A stretch of 64,000 bases of DNA from Hippasteria phrygiana (taxonomy: Eukaryota; Echinodermata; Asteroidea; Valvatida; Goniasteridae). Positions 37,401 through 52,300 of this stretch are shown in pieces (position 1 is the stretch's first letter; each line of letters opens with the position of its first letter). A program made the position numbers and the translations under genes. The stretch covers positions 308,563 through 372,562 of the forward strand of contig JAZGUH010000258.1 in assembly GCA_037893225.1 (NCBI GenBank). Reading direction: 5' to 3'. The notes under the pieces were generated by a model. That model was not told the DNA's origin. It saw only the letters and a program-made list of their open reading frames with translations, and ran no database searches.

Positions 37401-38191
37401 AGTTAAAACTTGTGGAGAAAATTCAAACCTCGCAATGTTTATTTTCTTTCCGGCCAACATCTGTGTGCATATTACCTTCTATTTATTGCTCCATGCCTGT
37501 CAAATTCCCTGGGGTATGACTTGCTTTACTCATTCATAATTGCATGAAATATCAACCAAATTCAGTAATTTTGACATGTATGGGTAGCTTAGATCTGGCG
37601 CTACATGTTGCAATTATCGGCGGCTTCTTAGAGTTAACACTTGTGGAGAAAATTCAAACCTCGCAATGTTTATTTTCTTCCCGGCCACCATCTGTGTGCA
37701 GATTACCTTTTATTTATTGCTCCATGCCTGTCAAATTCCCTGGGGTATGGACTTGCTTTACTCATTCATAATTGCATGAAATATCAACCAAATTCAGTAA
37801 TTTTGACATGTATGGATAGCTTAGATCTGGCGCTACATGTTGCAATTATCGGCGGCTTCCTAGAGTTAAAACTTGTGGAGAAAATTCAAACCTCGCAATG
37901 TTTATTTTCTTTCCGGCCAACATCTGTGTACATGTTACCGTCTATTTATTGCTCCATGCATGTCAAATTCCCTGGGGTATGGACTTGCTTTACTCATTCA
38001 TAATTGCATGAAATATCAACCAAATTCAGTAATTTTGACATGTATGGATAGCTTAGATCTGGCGCTACATGTTGCAATTATCGGCGGCTTCTTAGAGTTA
38101 ACACTTGTGGAGAAAATTCAAACCTCGCAATGTTGATTTTCTTCCCGGCCACCATCTGTGTGCAGATTACCTTTTATTTATTGCTCCATGC
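31488..38191. repeat. 3012-bp higher-order repeat (13 monomers), tandem duplication
   Basis: Positions 31488-35179 match 34500-38191, about 1.23 periods. Shared markers are G82T (ATCGGCGTC at 32758 and 35770) and two consecutive T212C class D monomers near 33582/33800 and 36594/36812. One private change, A-to-G at 34967 (GGGGTGTGG), is absent from the equivalent places 31955 and 37979. The arithmetic agrees: 13 x 232 minus four single-base losses. Confidence 0.92.
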
Positions 38192-38469
38192 CTGTCAAAT
38201 TCCCTGGGGTATGGACTTGCTTTACTCATTCATAATTGCATGAAATATCAACCAAATTCAGTAATTTTGACATGTATGGATAGCTTAGATCTGGCGCTAC
38301 ATGTTGCAATTATCGGCGGCTTCTTAGAGTTAAAACTTGTGGAGAAAATTCAAACCTCGCAATGTTTATTTTCTTTCCGGCCAACATCTGTGTACATGTT
38401 ACCGTCTATTTATTGCTCCATGCATGTCAAATTCCCTGGGGTATGGACTTGCTTTACTCATTCATAATT

Positions 38470-38741
38470 GCATGAAATATCAACCAAATTCAGTAATTTT
38501 GACATGTATGGATAGCTTAGATCTGGCGCTACATGTTGCAATTATCGGCGGCTTCTTAGAGTTAACACTTGTGGAGAAAATTCAAACCTCGCAATGTTGA
38601 TTTTCTTCCGGGCCACCATCTGTGTGCAGCGCAATGTTGATTTTCTTCCGGGCCACCATCTGTGTGCAGATTACCTTTTATTTATTGCTCCATGCCTGTC
38701 AAATTCCCTGGGGTATGGACTTGCTTTACTCATTCATAATT
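38470..38741. repeat. 272-bp monomer with 40-bp internal tandem duplication (copy 4)
   Basis: The repeated segment is at 38590-38629 and 38630-38669, 7455 bp after copy 3. The following class C monomer again has G201A, tying it to copies 2 and 3 rather than to copy 1. Confidence 0.95.
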
Positions 38742-39102
38742 GCATGAAATATCAACCAAATTCAGTAATTTTGACATGTATGGATAGCTTAGATCTGGCG
38801 CTACATGTTGCAATTATCGGCGGCTTCTTAGAGTTAAAACTTGTGGAGAAAATTCAAACCTCGCAATGTTTATTTTCTTTCCGGCCAACATCTGTGTGCA
38901 TATTACCTTCTATTTATTGCTCCATGCCTGTCAAATTCCCTAGGGTATGACTTGCTTTACTCATTCATAATTGCATGAAATATCAACCAAATTCAGTAAT
39001 TTTGACATGTATGGGTAGCTTAGATCTGGCGCTACATGTTGCAATTATCGGCGGCTTCTTAGAGTTAACACTTGTGGAGAAAATTCAAACCTCGCAATGT
39101 TT

Positions 39103-42100
39103 ATTTTCTTCCCGGCCACCATCTGTGTGCAGATTACCTTTTATTTATTGCTCCATGCCTGTCAAATTCCCTGGGGTATGGACTTGCTTTACTCATTCAT
39201 AATTGCATGAAATATCAACCAAATTCAGTAATTTTGACATGTATGGATAGCTTAGATCTGGCGCTACATGTTGCAATTATCGGCGGCTTCCTAGAGTTAA
39301 AACTTGTGGAGAAAATTCAAACCTCGCAATGTTTATTTTCTTTCCGGCCAACATCTGTGTACATGTTACCGTCTATTTATTGCTCCATGCATGTCAAATT
39401 CCCTGGGGTATGGACTTGCTTTACTCATTCATAATTGCATGAAATATCAACCAAATTCAGTAATTTTGACATGTATGGATAGCTTAGATCTGGCGCTACA
39501 TGTTGCAATTATCGGCGGCTTCTTAGAGTTAACACTTGTGGAGAAAATTCAAACCTCGCAATGTTGATTTTCTTCCCGGCCACCATCTGTGTGCAGATTA
39601 CCTTTTATTTATTGCTCCATGCATGTCAAATTCCCTGGGGTATGGACTTGCTTTACTCATTCATAATTGCATGAAATATCAACCAAATTCAGTAATTTTG
39701 ACATGTATGGATAGCTTAGATCTGGCGCTACATGTTGCAATTATCGGCGGCTTCTTAGAGTTAAAACTTGTGGAGAAAATTCAAACCTCGCAATGTTTAT
39801 TTTCTTTCCGGCCAACATCTGTGTGCATATTACCTTCTATTTATTGCTCCATGCCTGTCAAATTCCCTGGGGTATGACTTGCTTTACTCATTCATAATTG
39901 CATGAAATATCAACCAAATTCAGTAATTTTGACATGTATGGGTAGCTTAGATCTGGCGCTACATGTTGCAATTATCGGCGGCTTCTTAGAGTTAACACTT
40001 GTGGAGAAAATTCAAACCTCGCAATGTTTATTTTCTTCCCGGCCACCATCTGTGTGCAGATTACCTTTTATTTATTGCTCCATGCCTGTCAAATTCCCTG
40101 GGGTATGGACTTGCTTTACTCATTCATAATTGCATGAAATATCAACCAAATTCAGTAATTTTGACATGTATGGATAGCTTAGATCTGGCGCTACATGTTG
40201 CAATTATCGGCGGCTTCTTAGAGTTAAAACTTGTGGAGAAAATTCAAACCTCGCAATTTTTATTTTCTTTCCGGCCAACATCTGTGTGCATATTACCTTC
40301 TATTTATTGCTCCATGCCTGTCAAATTCCCTGGGGTATGACTTGCTTTACTCATTCATAATTGCATGAAATATCAACCAAATTCAGTAATTTTGACATGT
40401 ATGGGTAGCTTAGATCTGGCGCTACATGTTGCAATTATCGGCGGCTTCTTAGAGTTAACACTTGTGGAGAAAATTCAAACCTCGCAATGTTTATTTTCTT
40501 CCCGGCCACCATCTGTGTGCAGATTACCTTTTATTTATTGCTCCATGCCTGTCAAATTCCCTGGGGTATGGACTTGCTTTACTCATTCATAATTGCATGA
40601 AATATCAACCAAATTCAGTAATTTTGACATGTATGGATAGCTTAGATCTGGCGCTACATGTTGCAATTATCGGCGGCTTCCTAGAGTTAAAACTTGTGGA
40701 GAAAATTCAAACCTCGCAATGTTTATTTTCTTTCCGGCCAACATCTGTGTACATGTTACCGTCTATTTATTGCTCCATGCATGTCAAATTCCCTGGGGTA
40801 TGGACTTGCTTTACTCATTCATAATTGCATGAAATATCAACCAAATTCAGTAATTTTGACATGTATGGATAGCTTAGATCTGGCGCTACATGTTGCAATT
40901 ATCGGCGGCTTCTTAGAGTTAACACTTGTGGAGAAAATTCAAACCTCGCAATGTTGATTTTCTTCCCGGCCACCATCTGTGTGCAGATTACCTTTTATTT
41001 ATTGCTCCATGCCTGTCAAATTCCCTGGGGTATGGACTTGCTTTACTCATTCATAATTGCATGAAATATCAACCAAATTCAGTAATTTTGACATGTATGG
41101 ATAGCTTAGATCTGGCGCTACATGTTGCAATTATCGGCGGCTTCCTAGAGTTAAAACTTGTGGAGAAAATTCAAACCTCGCAATGTTTATTTTCTTTCCG
41201 GCCAACATCTGTGTACATGTTACCGTCTATTTATTGCTCCATGCATGTCAAATTCCCTGGGGTATGGACTTGCTTTACTCATTCATAATTGCATGAAATA
41301 TCAACCAAATTCAGTAATTTTGACATGTATGGATAGCTTAGATCTGGCGCTACATGTTGCAATTATCGGCGGCTTCTTAGAGTTAACACTTGTGGAGAAA
41401 ATTCAAACCTCGCAATGTTGATTTTCTTCCCGGCCACCATCTGTGTGCAGATTACCTTTTATTTATTGCTCCATGCATGTCAAATTCCCTGGGGTATGGA
41501 CTTGCTTTACTCATTCATAATTGCATGAAATATCAACCAAATTCAGTAATTTTGACATGTATGGATAGCTTAGATCTGGCGCTACATGTTGCAATTATCG
41601 GCGGCTTCTTAGAGTTAAAACTTGTGGAGAAAATTCAAACCTCGCAATGTTTATTTTCTTTCCGGCCAACATCTGTGTGCATATTACCTTCTATTTATTG
41701 CTCCATGCCTGTCAAATTCCCTGGGGTATGACTTGCTTTACTCATTCATAATTGCATGAAATATCAACCAAATTCAGTAATTTTGACATGTATGGGTAGC
41801 TTAGATCTGGCGCTACATGTTGCAATTATCGGCGGCTTCTTAGAGTTAACACTTGTGGAGAAAATTCAAACCTCGCAATGTTTATTTTCTTCCCGGCCAC
41901 CATCTGTGTGCAGATTACCTTTTATTTATTGCTCCATGCCTGTCAAATTCCCTGGGGTATGGACTTGCTTTACTCATTCATAATTGCATGAAATATCAAC
42001 CAAATTCAGTAATTTTGACATGTATGGATAGCTTAGATCTGGCGCTACATGTTGCAATTATCGGCGGCTTCTTAGAGTTAAAACTTGTGGAGAAAATTCA

Positions 42101-42857
42101 AACCTCGCAATTTTTATTTTCTTTCCGGCCAACATCTGTGTGCATATTACCTTCTATTTATTGCTCCATGCCTGTCAAATTCCCTGGGGTATGACTTGCT
42201 TTACTCATTCATAATTGCATGAAATATCAACCAAATTCAGTAATTTTGACATGTATGGGTAGCTTAGATCTGGCGCTACATGTTGCAATTATCGGCGGCT
42301 TCTTAGAGTTAACACTTGTGGAGAAAATTCAAACCTCGCAATGTTTATTTTCTTCCCGGCCACCATCTGTGTGCAGATTACCTTTTATTTATTGCTCCAT
42401 GCCTGTCAAATTCCCTGGGGTATGGACTTGCTTTACTCATTCATAATTGCATGAAATATCAACCAAATTCAGTAATTTTGACATGTATGGATAGCTTAGA
42501 TCTGGCGCTACATGTTGCAATTATCGGCGGCTTCCTAGAGTTAAAACTTGTGGAGAAAATTCAAACCTCGCAATGTTTATTTTCTTTCCGGCCAACATCT
42601 GTGTACATGTTACCGTCTATTTATTGCTCCATGCATGTCAAATTCCCTGGGGTATGGACTTGCTTTACTCATTCATAATTGCATGAAATATCAACCAAAT
42701 TCAGTAATTTTGACATGTATGGATAGCTTAGATCTGGCGCTACATGTTGCAATTATCGGCGGCTTCTTAGAGTTAACACTTGTGGAGAAAATTCAAACCT
42801 CGCAATGTTGATTTTCTTCCCGGCCACCATCTGTGTGCAGATTACCTTTTATTTATT
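39103..42857. repeat. 1854-bp higher-order repeat (8 monomers), tandem duplication
   Basis: Positions 39103-41003 match 40957-42857, about 1.03 periods. The string is A, D, C, B, C with G127T, B, A, D. The limits are T130G at 40956 on the left and G178C (TTATTCCTCC) at 42858 on the right. The period is 8 x 232 minus two single-base losses. Confidence 0.9.
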
Positions 42858-45800
42858 CCTCCATGCCTGTCAAATTCCCTGGGGTATGGACCTGCTTTAC
42901 TCATTCATAATTGCATGAAATATCAACCAAATTCAGTAATTTTGACATGTATGGATAGCTTAGATCTGGCGCTACATGTTGCAATTATCGGCGGCTTCTT
43001 AGAGTTAAAACTTGTGGAGAAAATTCAAACCTCGCAATGTTTATTTTCTTTCCGGCCAACATCTGTGTACATGTTACCGTCTATTTATTGCTCCATGCAT
43101 GTCAAATTCCCTGGGGTATGGACTTGCTTTACTCATTCATAATTGCATGAAATATCAACCAAATTCAGTAATTTTGACATGTATGGATAGCTTAGATCTG
43201 GCGCTACATGTTGCAATTATCGGCGGCTTCTTAGAGTTAACACTTGTGGAGAAAATTCAAACCTCGCAATGTTGATTTTCTTCCCGGCCACCATCTGTGT
43301 GCAGATTACCTTTTATGTATTGCTCCATGCCTGTCAAATTCCCTGGGGTATGGACTTGCTTTACTCATTCATAATTGCATGAAATATCAACCAAATTCAG
43401 TAATTTTGACATGTATGGATAGCTTAGATCTGGCGCTACATGTTGCAATTATCGGCGGCTTCTTAGAGTTAAAACTTGTGGAGAAAATTCAAACCTCGCA
43501 ATGTTTATTTTCTTTCCGGCCAACATCTGTGTACATGTTACCGTCTATTTATTGCTCCATTCATGTCAAATTCCCTGGGGTATGGACTTGCTTTACTCAT
43601 TCATAATTGCATGAAATATCAACCAAATTCAGTAATTTTGACATGTATGGATAGCTTAGATCTGGCGCTACATGTTGCAATTATCGGCGGCTTCTTAGAG
43701 TTAAAACTTGTGGAGAAAATTCAAACCTCGCAATGTTTATTTTCTTTCCGGCCAACATCTGTGTACATGTTACCGTCTATTTATTGCTCCATGCATGTCA
43801 AATTCCCTGGGGTATGGACTTGCTTTACTCATTCATAATTGCATGAAATATCAACCAAATTCAGTAATTTTGACATGTATGGATAGCTTAGATCTGGCGC
43901 TACATGTTGCAATTATCGGCGGCTTCTTAGAATTAACACTTGTGGAGAAAATTCAAACCTCGCAATGTTTATTTTCTTCCCGGCCACCATCTGTGTGCAG
44001 ATTACCTTTTATTTATTGCTCCATGCCTGTAAAATTCCCTGGGGTATGGACTTGCTTTACTCATTCATAATTGCATGAAATATCAACCAAATTCAGTAAT
44101 TTTGACATGTATGGGTAGCTTAGATCTGGCGCTACATGTTGCAATTATCGGCGGCTTCTTAGAGTTAACACTTGTGGAGAAAATTCAAACCTCGCAATGT
44201 TTATTTTCTTCCCGGCCACCATCTGTGTGCAGATTACCTTTTATTTATTGCTCCATGCCTGTCAAATTCCCTGGGGTATGGACTTGCTTTACTCATTCAT
44301 AATTGCATGAAATATCAACCAAATTCAGTAATTTTGACATGTATGGATAGCTTAGATCTGGCGCTACATGTTGCAATTATCGGCGGCTTCCTAGAGTTAA
44401 AACTTGTGGAGAAAATTCAAACCTCGCAATGTTTATTTTCTTTCCGGCCAACATCTGTGTACATGTTACCGTCTATTTATTGCTCCATGCATGTCAAATT
44501 CCCTGGGGTATGGACTTGCTTTACTCATTCATAATTGCATGAAATATCAACCAAATTCAGTAATTTTGACATGTATGGATAGCTTAGATCTGGCGCTACA
44601 TGTTGCAATTATCGGCGGCTTCTTAGAGTTAACACTTGTGGAGAAAATTCAAACCTCGCAATGTTGATTTTCTTCCCGGCCACCATCTGTGTGCAGATTA
44701 CCTTTTATTTATTGCTCCATGCATGTCAAATTCCCTGGGGTATGGACTTGCTTTACTCATTCATAATTGCATGAAATATCAACCAAATTCAGTAATTTTG
44801 ACATGTATGGATAGCTTAGATCTGGCGCTACATGTTGCAATTATCGGCGGCTTCTTAGAGTTAAAACTTGTGGAGAAAATTCAAACCTCGCAATGTTTAT
44901 TTTCTTTCCGGCCAACATCTGTGTGCATATTACCTTCTATTTATTGCTCCATGCCTGTCAAATTCCCTGGGGTATGACTTGCTTTACTCATTCATAATTG
45001 CATGAAATATCAACCAAATTCAGTAATTTTGACATGTATGGGTAGCTTAGATCTGGCGCTACATGTTGCAATTATCGGCGGCTTCTTAGAGTTAACACTT
45101 GTGGAGAAAATTCAAACCTCGCAATGTTTATTTTCTTCCCGGCCACCATCTGTGTGCAGATTACCTTTTATTTATTGCTCCATGCCTGTCAAATTCCCTG
45201 GGGTATGGACTTGCTTTACTCATTCATAATTGCATGAAATATCAACCAAATTCAGTAATTTTGACATGTATGGATAGCTTAGATCTGGCGCTACATGTTG
45301 CAATTATCGGCGGCTTCTTAGAGTTAAAACTTGTGGAGAAAATTCAAACCTCGCAATTTTTATTTTCTTTCCGGCCAACATCTGTGTGCATATTACCTTC
45401 TATTTATTGCTCCATGCCTGTCAAATTCCCTGGGGTATGACTTGCTTTACTCATTCATAATTGCATGAAATATCAACCAAATTCAGTAATTTTGACATGT
45501 ATGGGTAGCTTAGATCTGGCGCTACATGTTGCAATTATCGGCGGCTTCTTAGAGTTAACACTTGTGGAGAAAATTCAAACCTCGCAATGTTTATTTTCTT
45601 CCCGGCCACCATCTGTGTGCAGATTACCTTTTATTTATTGCTCCATGCCTGTCAAATTCCCTGGGGTATGGACTTGCTTTACTCATTCATAATTGCATGA
45701 AATATCAACCAAATTCAGTAATTTTGACATGTATGGATAGCTTAGATCTGGCGCTACATGTTGCAATTATCGGCGGCTTCTTAGAGTTAAAACTTGTGGA

Positions 45801-47269
45801 GAAAATTCAAACCTCGCAATTTTTATTTTCTTTCCGGCCAACATCTGTGTGCATATTACCTTCTATTTATTGCTCCATGCCTGTCAAATTCCCTGGGGTA
45901 TGACTTGCTTTACTCATTCATAATTGCATGAAATATCAACCAAATTCAGTAATTTTGACATGTATGGGTAGCTTAGATCTGGCGCTACATGTTGCAATTA
46001 TCGGCGGCTTCTTAGAGTTAACACTTGTGGAGAAAATTCAAACCTCGCAATGTTTATTTTCTTCCCGGCCACCATCTGTGTGCAGATTACCTTTTATTTA
46101 TTGCTCCATGCCTGTCAAATTCCCTGGGGTATGGACTTGCTTTACTCATTCATAATTGCATGAAATATCAACCAAATTCAGTAATTTTGACATGTATGGA
46201 TAGCTTAGATCTGGCGCTACATGTTGCAATTATCGGCGGCTTCCTAGAGTTAAAACTTGTGGAGAAAATTCAAACCTCGCAATGTTTATTTTCTTTCCGG
46301 CCAACATCTGTGTACATGTTACCGTCTATTTATTGCTCCATGCATGTCAAATTCCCTGGGGTATGGACTTGCTTTACTCATTCATAATTGCATGAAATAT
46401 CAACCAAATTCAGTAATTTTGACATGTATGGATAGCTTAGATCTGGCGCTACATGTTGCAATTATCGGCGGCTTCTTAGAGTTAACACTTGTGGAGAAAA
46501 TTCAAACCTCGCAATGTTGATTTTCTTCCCGGCCACCATCTGTGTGCAGATTACCTTTTATTTATTCCTCCATGCCTGTCAAATTCCCTGGGGTATGGAC
46601 CTGCTTTACTCATTCATAATTGCATGAAATATCAACCAAATTCAGTAATTTTGACATGTATGGATAGCTTAGATCTGGCGCTACATGTTGCAATTATCGG
46701 CGGCTTCTTAGAGTTAAAACTTGTGGAGAAAATTCAAACCTCGCAATGTTTATTTTCTTTCCGGCCAACATCTGTGTACATGTTACCGTCTATTTATTGC
46801 TCCATGCATGTCAAATTCCCTGGGGTATGGACTTGCTTTACTCATTCATAATTGCATGAAATATCAACCAAATTCAGTAATTTTGACATGTATGGATAGC
46901 TTAGATCTGGCGCTACATGTTGCAATTATCGGCGGCTTCTTAGAGTTAACACTTGTGGAGAAAATTCAAACCTCGCAATGTTGATTTTCTTCCCGGCCAC
47001 CATCTGTGTGCAGATTACCTTTTATGTATTGCTCCATGCCTGTCAAATTCCCTGGGGTATGGACTTGCTTTACTCATTCATAATTGCATGAAATATCAAC
47101 CAAATTCAGTAATTTTGACATGTATGGATAGCTTAGATCTGGCGCTACATGTTGCAATTATCGGCGGCTTCTTAGAGTTAAAACTTGTGGAGAAAATTCA
47201 AACCTCGCAATGTTTATTTTCTTTCCGGCCAACATCTGTGTACATGTTACCGTCTATTTATTGCTCCAT
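41650..47269. repeat. 1911-bp block repeated at 3709-bp offset (16 monomers)
   Basis: Positions 41650-43560 match 45359-47269. Shared rare markers are G178C (TTATTCCTCC at 42858 and 46567) and TTTATGTATTGC near 43316 and 47025. The right limit is a G-to-T at 43561 in the first copy; the second copy has a 1-bp insertion close by at 47274. Confidence 0.9.
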
Positions 47270-48562
47270 GCATAGTCAAATTCCCTGGAGTATGGACTTG
47301 CTTTACTCATTCATAATTGCATGAAATATCAACCAAATTCAGTAATTTTGACATGTATGGATAGCTTAGATCTGGCGCTACATGTTGCAATTATCGGCGG
47401 CTTCTTAGAGTTAACACTTGTGGAGAAAATTCAAACCTCGCAATGTTGATTTTCTTCCCGGCCACCATCTGTGTGCAGATTACCTTTTATTTATTGCTCC
47501 ATGCATGTCAAATTCCCTGGGGTATGGACTTGCTTTACTCATTCATAATTGCATGAAATATCAACCAAATTCAGTAATTTTGACATGTATGGATAGCTTA
47601 GATCTGGCGCTACATGTTGCAATTATCGGCGGCTTCTTAGAGTTAAAACTTGTGGAGAAAATTCAAACCTCGCAATGTTTATTTTCTTTCCGGCCAACAT
47701 CTGTGTGCATATTACCTTCTATTTATTGCTCCATGCCTGTCAAATTCCCTGGGGTATGACTTGCTTTACTCATTCATAATTGCATGAAATATCAACCAAA
47801 TTCAGTAATTTTGACATGTATGGGTAGCTTAGATCTGGCGCTACATGTTGCAATTATCGGCGGCTTCTTAGAGTTAACACTTGTGGAGAAAATTCAAACC
47901 TCGCAATGTTTATTTTCTTCCCGGCCACCATCTGTGTGCAGATTACCTTTTATTTATTGCTCCATGCCTGTCAAATTCCCTGGGGTATGGACTTGCTTTA
48001 CTCATTCATAATTGCATGAAATATCAACCAAATTCAGTAATTTTGACATGTATGGATAGCTTAGATCTGGCGCTACATGTTGCAATTATCGGCGGCTTCT
48101 TAGAGTTAAAACTTGTGGAGAAAATTCAAACCTCGCAATTTTTATTTTCTTTCCGGCCAACATCTGTGTGCATATTACCTTCTATTTATTGCTCCATGCC
48201 TGTCAAATTCCCTGGGGTATGACTTGCTTTACTCATTCATAATTGCATGAAATATCAACCAAATTCAGTAATTTTGACATGTATGGGTAGCTTAGATCTG
48301 GCGCTACATGTTGCAATTATCGGCGGCTTCTTAGAGTTAACACTTGTGGAGAAAATTCAAACCTCGCAATGTTTATTTTCTTCCCGGCCACCATCTGTGT
48401 GCAGATTACCTTTTATTTATTGCTCCATGCCTGTCAAATTCCCTGGGGTATGGACTTGCTTTACTCATTCATAATTGCATGAAATATCAACCAAATTCAG
48501 TAATTTTGACATGTATGGATAGCTTAGATCTGGCGCTACATGTTGCAATTATCGGCGGCTTC
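44508..48562. repeat. 1273-bp block repeated at 2782-bp offset (12 monomers)
   Basis: Positions 44508-45780 match 47290-48562, a D, C, B, C with G127T, B string. The left copy starts opposite the G203A change at 47289. The right limit is the T87C state at 48563 versus 45781. Confidence 0.82.
47086..47318. repeat. 233-bp class A monomer with 1-bp insertion and G203A
   Basis: The tail reads CATGCATAGTCAAA, with one extra A at about 47274, and CCCTGGAGTATGG with G-to-A at 47289. I found neither change elsewhere in the window. They look like recent private mutations that no duplication has copied. Confidence 0.93.
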
Positions 48563-49337
48563 CTAGAGTTAAAACTTGTGGAGAAAATTCAAACCTCGCA
48601 ATGTTTATTTTCTTTCCGGCCAACATCTGTGTACATGTTACCGTCTATTTATTGCTCCATGCATGTCAAATTCCCTGGGGTATGGACTTGCTTTACTCAT
48701 TCATAATTGCATGAAATATCAACCAAATTCAGTAATTTTGACATGTATGGATAGCTTAGATCTGGCGCTACATGTTGCAATTATCGGCGGCTTCTTAGAG
48801 TTAACACTTGTGGAGAAAATTCAAACCTCGCAATGTTGATTTTCTTCCCGGCCACCATCTGTGTGCAGATTACCTTTTATTTATTGCTCCATGCCTGTCA
48901 AATTCCCTGGGGTATGGACCTGCTTTACTCATTCATAATTGCATGAAATATCAACCAAATTCAGTAATTTTGACATGTATGGATAGCTTAGATCTGGCGC
49001 TACATGTTGCAATTATCGGCGGCTTCTTAGAGTTAAAACTTGTGGAGAAAATTCAAACCTCGCAATGTTTATTTTCTTTCCGGCCAACATCTGTGTACAT
49101 GTTACCGTCTATTTATTGCTCCATGCATGTCAAATTCCCTGGGGTATGGACTTGCTTTACTCATTCATAATTGCATGAAATATCAACCAAATTCAGTAAT
49201 TTTGACATGTATGGATAGCTTAGATCTGGCGCTACATGTTGCAATTATCGGCGGCTTCTTAGAGTTAACACTTGTGGAGAAAATTCAAACCTCGCAATGT
49301 TTATTTTCTTCCCGGCCACCATCTGTGTGCAGATTAC

Positions 49338-52300
49338 CTTTTATTTATTGCTCCATGCCTGTAAAATTCCCTGGGGTATGGACTTGCTTTACTCATTCAT
49401 AATTGCATGAAATATCAACCAAATTCAGTAATTTTGACATGTATGGATAGCTTAGATCTGGCGCTACATGTTGCAATTATCGGCGGCTTCTTAGAGTTAA
49501 AACTTGTGGAGAAAATTCAAACCTCGCAATGTTTATTTTCTTTCCGGCCAACATCTGTGTGCATATTACCTTCTATTTATTGCTCCATGCCTGTCAAATT
49601 CCCTGGGGTATGACTTGCTTTACTCATTCATAATTGCATGAAATATCAACCAAATTCAGTAATTTTGACATGTATGGGTAGCTTAGATCTGGCGCTACAT
49701 GTTGCAATTATCGGCGGCTTCTTAGAGTTAACACTTGTGGAGAAAATTCAAACCTCGCAATGTTTATTTTCTTCCCGGCCACCATCTGTGTGCAGATTAC
49801 CTTTTATTTATTGCTCCATGCCTGTCAAATTCCCTGGGGTATGGACTTGCTTTACTCATTCATAATTGCATGAAATATCAACCAAATTCAGTAATTTTGA
49901 CATGTATGGATAGCTTAGATCTGGCGCTACATGTTGCAATTATCGGCGGCTTCCTAGAGTTAAAACTTGTGGAGAAAATTCAAACCTCGCAATGTTTATT
50001 TTCTTTCCGGCCAACATCTGTGTACATGTTACCGTCTATTTATTGCTCCATGCATGTCAAATTCCCTGGGGTATGGACTTGCTTTACTCATTCATAATTG
50101 CATGAAATATCAACCAAATTCAGTAATTTTGACATGTATGGATAGCTTAGATCTGGCGCTACATGTTGCAATTATCGGCGGCTTCTTAGAGTTAACACTT
50201 GTGGAGAAAATTCAAACCTCGCAATGTTGATTTTCTTCCCGGCCACCATCTGTGTGCAGATTACCTTTTATTTATTGCTCCATGCCTGTCAAATTCCCTG
50301 GGGTATGGACTTGCTTTACTCATTCATAATTGCATAAAATATCAACCAAATTCAGTAATTTTGACATGTATGGATAGCTTAGATCTGGCGCTACATGTTG
50401 CAATTATCGGCGGCTTCTTAGAGTTAAAACTTGTGGAGAAAATTCAAACCTCGCAATGTTTATTTTCTTTCCGGCCAACATCTGTGTACATGTTACCGTC
50501 TATTTATTGCTCCATGCATGTCAAATTCCCTGGGGTATGGACTTGCTTTACTCATTCATAATTGCATGAAATATCAACCAAATTCAGTAATTTTGACATG
50601 TATGGATAGCTTAGATCTGGCGCTACATGTTGCAATTATCGGCGGCTTCTTAGAGTTAAAACTTGTGGAGAAAATTCAAACCTCGCAATGTTTATTTTCT
50701 TTCCGGCCAACATCTGTGTACATGTTACCGTCTATTTATTGCTCCATGCATGTCAAATTCCCTGGGGTATGGACTTGCTTTACTCATTCATAATTGCATG
50801 AAATATCAACCAAATTCAGTAATTTTGACATGTATGGATAGCTTAGATCTGGCGCTACATGTTGCAATTATCGGCGGCTTCTTAGAATTAACACTTGTGG
50901 AGAAAATTCAAACCTCGCAATGTTTATTTTCTTCCCGGCCACCATCTGTGTGCAGATTATCTTTTATTTATTGCTCCATGCCTGTAAAATTCCCTGGGGT
51001 ATGGACTTGCTTTACTCATTCATAATTGCATGAAATATCAACCAAATTCAGTAATTTTGACATGTATGGATAGCTTAGATCTGGCGCTACATGTTGCAAT
51101 TATCGGCGGCTTCTTAGAGTTAAAACTTGTGGAGAAAATTCAAACCTCGCAATGTTTATTTTCTTTCCGGCCAACATCTGTGTGCATATTACCTTCTATT
51201 TATTGCTCCATGCCTGTCAAATTCCCTGGGGTATGACTTGCTTTACTCATTCATAATTGCATGAAATATCAACCAAATTCAGTAATTTTGACATGTATGG
51301 GTAGCTTAGATCTGGCGCTACATGTTGCAATTATCGGCGGCTTCTTAGAGTTAACACTTGTGGAGAAAATTCAAACCTCGCAATGTTTATTTTCTTCCCG
51401 GCCACCATCTGTGTGCAGATTACCTTTTATTTATTGCTCCATGCCTGTCAAATTCCCTGGGGTATGGACTTGCTTTACTCATTCATAATTGCATGAAATA
51501 TCAACCAAATTCAGTAATTTTGACATGTATGGATAGCTTAGATCTGGCGCTACATGTTGCAATTATCGGCGGCTTCCTAGAGTTAAAACTTGTGGAGAAA
51601 ATTCAAACCTCGCAATGTTTAGTTTCTTTCCGGCCAACATCTGTGTACATGTTACCGTCTATTTATTGCTCCATGCATGTCAAATTCCCTGGGGTATGGA
51701 CTTGCTTTACTCATTCATAATTGCATGAAATATCAACCAAATTCAGTAATTTTGACATGTATGGATAGCTTAGATCTGGCGCTACATGTTGCAATTATCG
51801 GCGGCTTCTTAGAGTTAACACTTGTGGAGAAAATTCAAACCTCGCAATGTTGATTTTCTTCCCGGCCACCATCTGTGTGCAGATTACCTTTTATTTATTG
51901 CTCCATGCCTGTCAAATTCCCTGGGGTATGGACTTGCTTTACTCATTCATAATTGCATAAAATATCAACCAAATTCAGTAATTTTGACATGTATGGATAG
52001 CTTAGATCTGGCGCTACATGTTGCAATTATCGGCGGCTTCTTAGAGTTAAAACTTGTGGAGAAAATTCAAACCTCGCAATGTTTATTTTCTTTCCGGCCA
52101 ACATCTGTGTACATGTTACCGTCTATTTATTGCTCCATGCATGTCAAATTCCCTGGGGTATGGACTTGCTTTACTCATTCATAATTGCATGAAATATCAA
52201 CCAAATTCAGTAATTTTGACATGTATGGATAGCTTAGATCTGGCGCTACATGTTGCAATTATCGGCGGCTTCTTAGAGTTAAAACTTGTGGAGAAAATTC

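Larger units (their letters stand above)
30855..41037. repeat. 2728-bp block repeated at 7455-bp offset
   Basis: Positions 30855-33582 match 38310-41037 and include the 272-bp monomer and the G201A class C copy. The G82T at 32758 is missing at 40213. The left limit is A71G at 30854 and the right limit is T212C at 33583. The block suggests a still larger unit that was interrupted by the 3012-bp duplication. Confidence 0.85.
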
